DNA from: Planctomycetaceae bacterium
GTDB taxonomy: Bacteria > Planctomycetota > Planctomycetia > Planctomycetales > Planctomycetaceae
DNA: 6,483 nt
Assembly: GCA_023258825.1 (NCBI GenBank)
Contig: JALQWE010000217.1
Coordinates: 1 to 6,483 of the forward strand
Direction of reading: 5' to 3'
Of the stretch, positions 5,567 to 6,483 are shown one piece after another (within the stretch, counting starts at the first letter, position 1; each line of letters opens with the position of its first letter). The notes below the pieces were generated by a model. The model searched no databases and was not told where the DNA came from. It was given only the letters and a program-made list of their open reading frames with translations. A program made the position numbers and the translations under genes.

Positions 5567-6471
5567 AGTCCGGTCACCGTCTTTCGTTCCCGGGTCTCTG
5601 GTGATTCAGGACCGCCACTGGTTGGGACGATGATCGCTCGGTCACGGAGTGCTTCGGCCGAGATAAGATTGACCAGTTCCTGGCCAAGTCGGTCCATTTC
5701 CATAACGATTGAATCGACGCGCCCGGCAAGATACAGCCATGCGGTCATGGCGGGAATTGCGATCAGCAGGCCGACGGCTGTGGTCAGCAGTGCCAGTGCA
5801 ATCCCGTTGGCAAGTGTTTCCGTCTGCCCCATGGCACCCGCCGTCGCGATGTCATTGAACGAACGAATCATGCCGACCACGGTTCCCAGCAATCCAATCA
5901 GCGGGCTCAGTGTGGACACGCCGTTCAGAACTCGGAGTCCCTTGCGCAGTTGACTGACCTGCCGCTCACCACCATCCAGGACAGCCTGTTCCACTTCCAC
6001 ACTGGGACGTCCCCATTTGCGAATGCCGTGCATGAAGACATCCGCCATGGGACTGTCATTCTGCTGACAGATGGAGATGGCTTCGGTCTTGTCCATTCGT
6101 CCAGCGCGCAGATGCATCAGGAACCGATCAACAAATGCGCGGGGGATGACGCGTCGTCGACGGAGCATGACCAGTCGTTCGATAACGGACCAGACTCCGA
6201 TGATGGAAGCAAAGGCAAAGGCCACAGTGAAAGGACGCCCCATCGCATCGGCGATTCCAAGAGGATCGGTTGGAATCCCCCCCGGACTTCTTTGAGCCCG
6301 CTCGGGCGCTGCTTGTGCCGTCGGTGAATCGGGGGCGGTGGATGTTGTGGGCTGATCCTGAGCGAGGGTTTGGCAGGTGAGGAGAATGGCCACAGCGAGA
6401 ACGGCAGTCAGAGTCGCGCGCAGACGAGTTGTCCGAAACTCGCGATTCTGCATGAAGTGGCTGCGTGGCAT
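5563..6471 (-). CDS. MotA/TolQ/ExbB-family proton channel protein with N-terminal signal peptide
   Basis: The 302-residue protein belongs to the family that uses proton flow to energise envelope processes with an ExbD/TolR-type partner. The N-terminus has a signal sequence (arginines at 10-18, hydrophobic core 19-33, likely cleavage after TLA at residue 37), then a Ser/Thr/Pro/Ala-rich linker (38-66). Membrane helices follow at about 79-100, 183-205 and 222-247. The hallmark SPLIGLLGTVVGMIRSF (189-205) and IALALLTTAVGLLIAIP (224-240) include threonines 197 and 230/231, at positions where ExbB channels keep threonine. A cytoplasmic domain lies between helices 1 and 2 and a polar tail ends the protein. 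The start at 6471 is 12 bases from the window edge; Met7 (6453) is an alternative, and a longer N-terminus outside the window cannot be excluded. No ExbD-like gene follows; one could precede it outside the window. The stop overlaps the glycosyltransferase start. Confidence 0.92.
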   Translation of the reverse strand: MPRSHFMQNREFRTTRLRATLTAVLAVAILLTCQTLAQDQPTTSTAPDSPTAQAAPERAQRSPGGIPTDPLGIADAMGRPFTVAFAFASIIGVWSVIERLVMLRRRRVIPRAFVDRFLMHLRAGRMDKTEAISICQQNDSPMADVFMHGIRKWGRPSVEVEQAVLDGGERQVSQLRKGLRVLNGVSTLSPLIGLLGTVVGMIRSFNDIATAGAMGQTETLANGIALALLTTAVGLLIAIPAMTAWLYLAGRVDSIVMEMDRLGQELVNLISAEALRDRAIIVPTSGGPESPETRERKTVTGL

Positions 6472-6483
6472 CGGAGCTGTTCC

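Noticed and set aside
4832..5953. A 373-codon + strand open frame opposite the glycosyltransferase and ExbB-like genes.
   Set aside because: It lies antisense to two genes with clear family motifs, crosses their junction, has no recognisable domain and no ribosome binding site. It is a by-product of the codon usage of the real genes.
6370..6376. A lipoprotein signal in the ExbB-like protein (Cys33 after LLT).
   Set aside because: The residue before the cysteine is threonine, which breaks the usual lipobox, and a normal cleavage site (TLA) follows four residues later.

Overview
The window looks like chromosomal DNA from a planctomycete. This rests on the 3' end of a 16S rRNA whose variable stretches read as planctomycetal to me, on that 16S gene standing apart from any 23S or 5S gene, and on gene types common in that phylum (a stand-alone ECF sigma factor with a DADDVLQEA core, a helix-turn-helix/PTS-EIIA fusion, an ExbB-like protein with a signal peptide). 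Base composition looks moderately GC-rich and even throughout. I see no insertion sequence, integrase, phage gene, CRISPR array or tRNA. The taxonomic call comes from memory of sequence patterns, not from a search.

Layout. Bases 1-318 are the last fifth of a 16S rRNA gene on the + strand, followed by a short trailer with an inverted repeat (331-355) and a strong intrinsic terminator (405-440). After about 270 bases without a recognisable gene comes a + strand gene for a small four-helix membrane protein of unknown function (709-1170). It converges on a - strand gene (1305-2021) joining an excisionase-type DNA-binding domain to a PTS EIIA domain. A 518-base divergent intergenic region (2022-2539) separates that gene from a + strand ECF sigma factor (2540-3163). 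The sigma gene ends 7 bases from the end of a convergent - strand gene (3171-4481) for an enolase-superfamily enzyme of the mandelate racemase/acid-sugar dehydratase type.

Upstream of the enzyme on the - strand is an ExbB/TolQ/MotA-family proton-channel gene (5563-6471). Its stop codon overlaps the start of a family-2 glycosyltransferase gene (4571-5566) in an ATGA arrangement, so these two are very likely co-translated. The enzyme gene lies 89 bases beyond the glycosyltransferase. That gap holds a perfect 16-bp palindrome, so the enzyme could be the third gene of the operon or could have its own regulated promoter.

Working together: the ExbB-like protein and the polyprenyl-phosphate-type glycosyltransferase both point to the cell envelope. 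The enzyme points to sugar-acid catabolism. The EIIA fusion and the sigma factor are separate regulators with no partner visible here. I do not see a convincing undescribed multi-gene system. The best leads are the self-terminated 16S, the ExbB-glycosyltransferase coupling, the DNA-binding EIIA fusion, and the palindrome in front of the enzyme gene.
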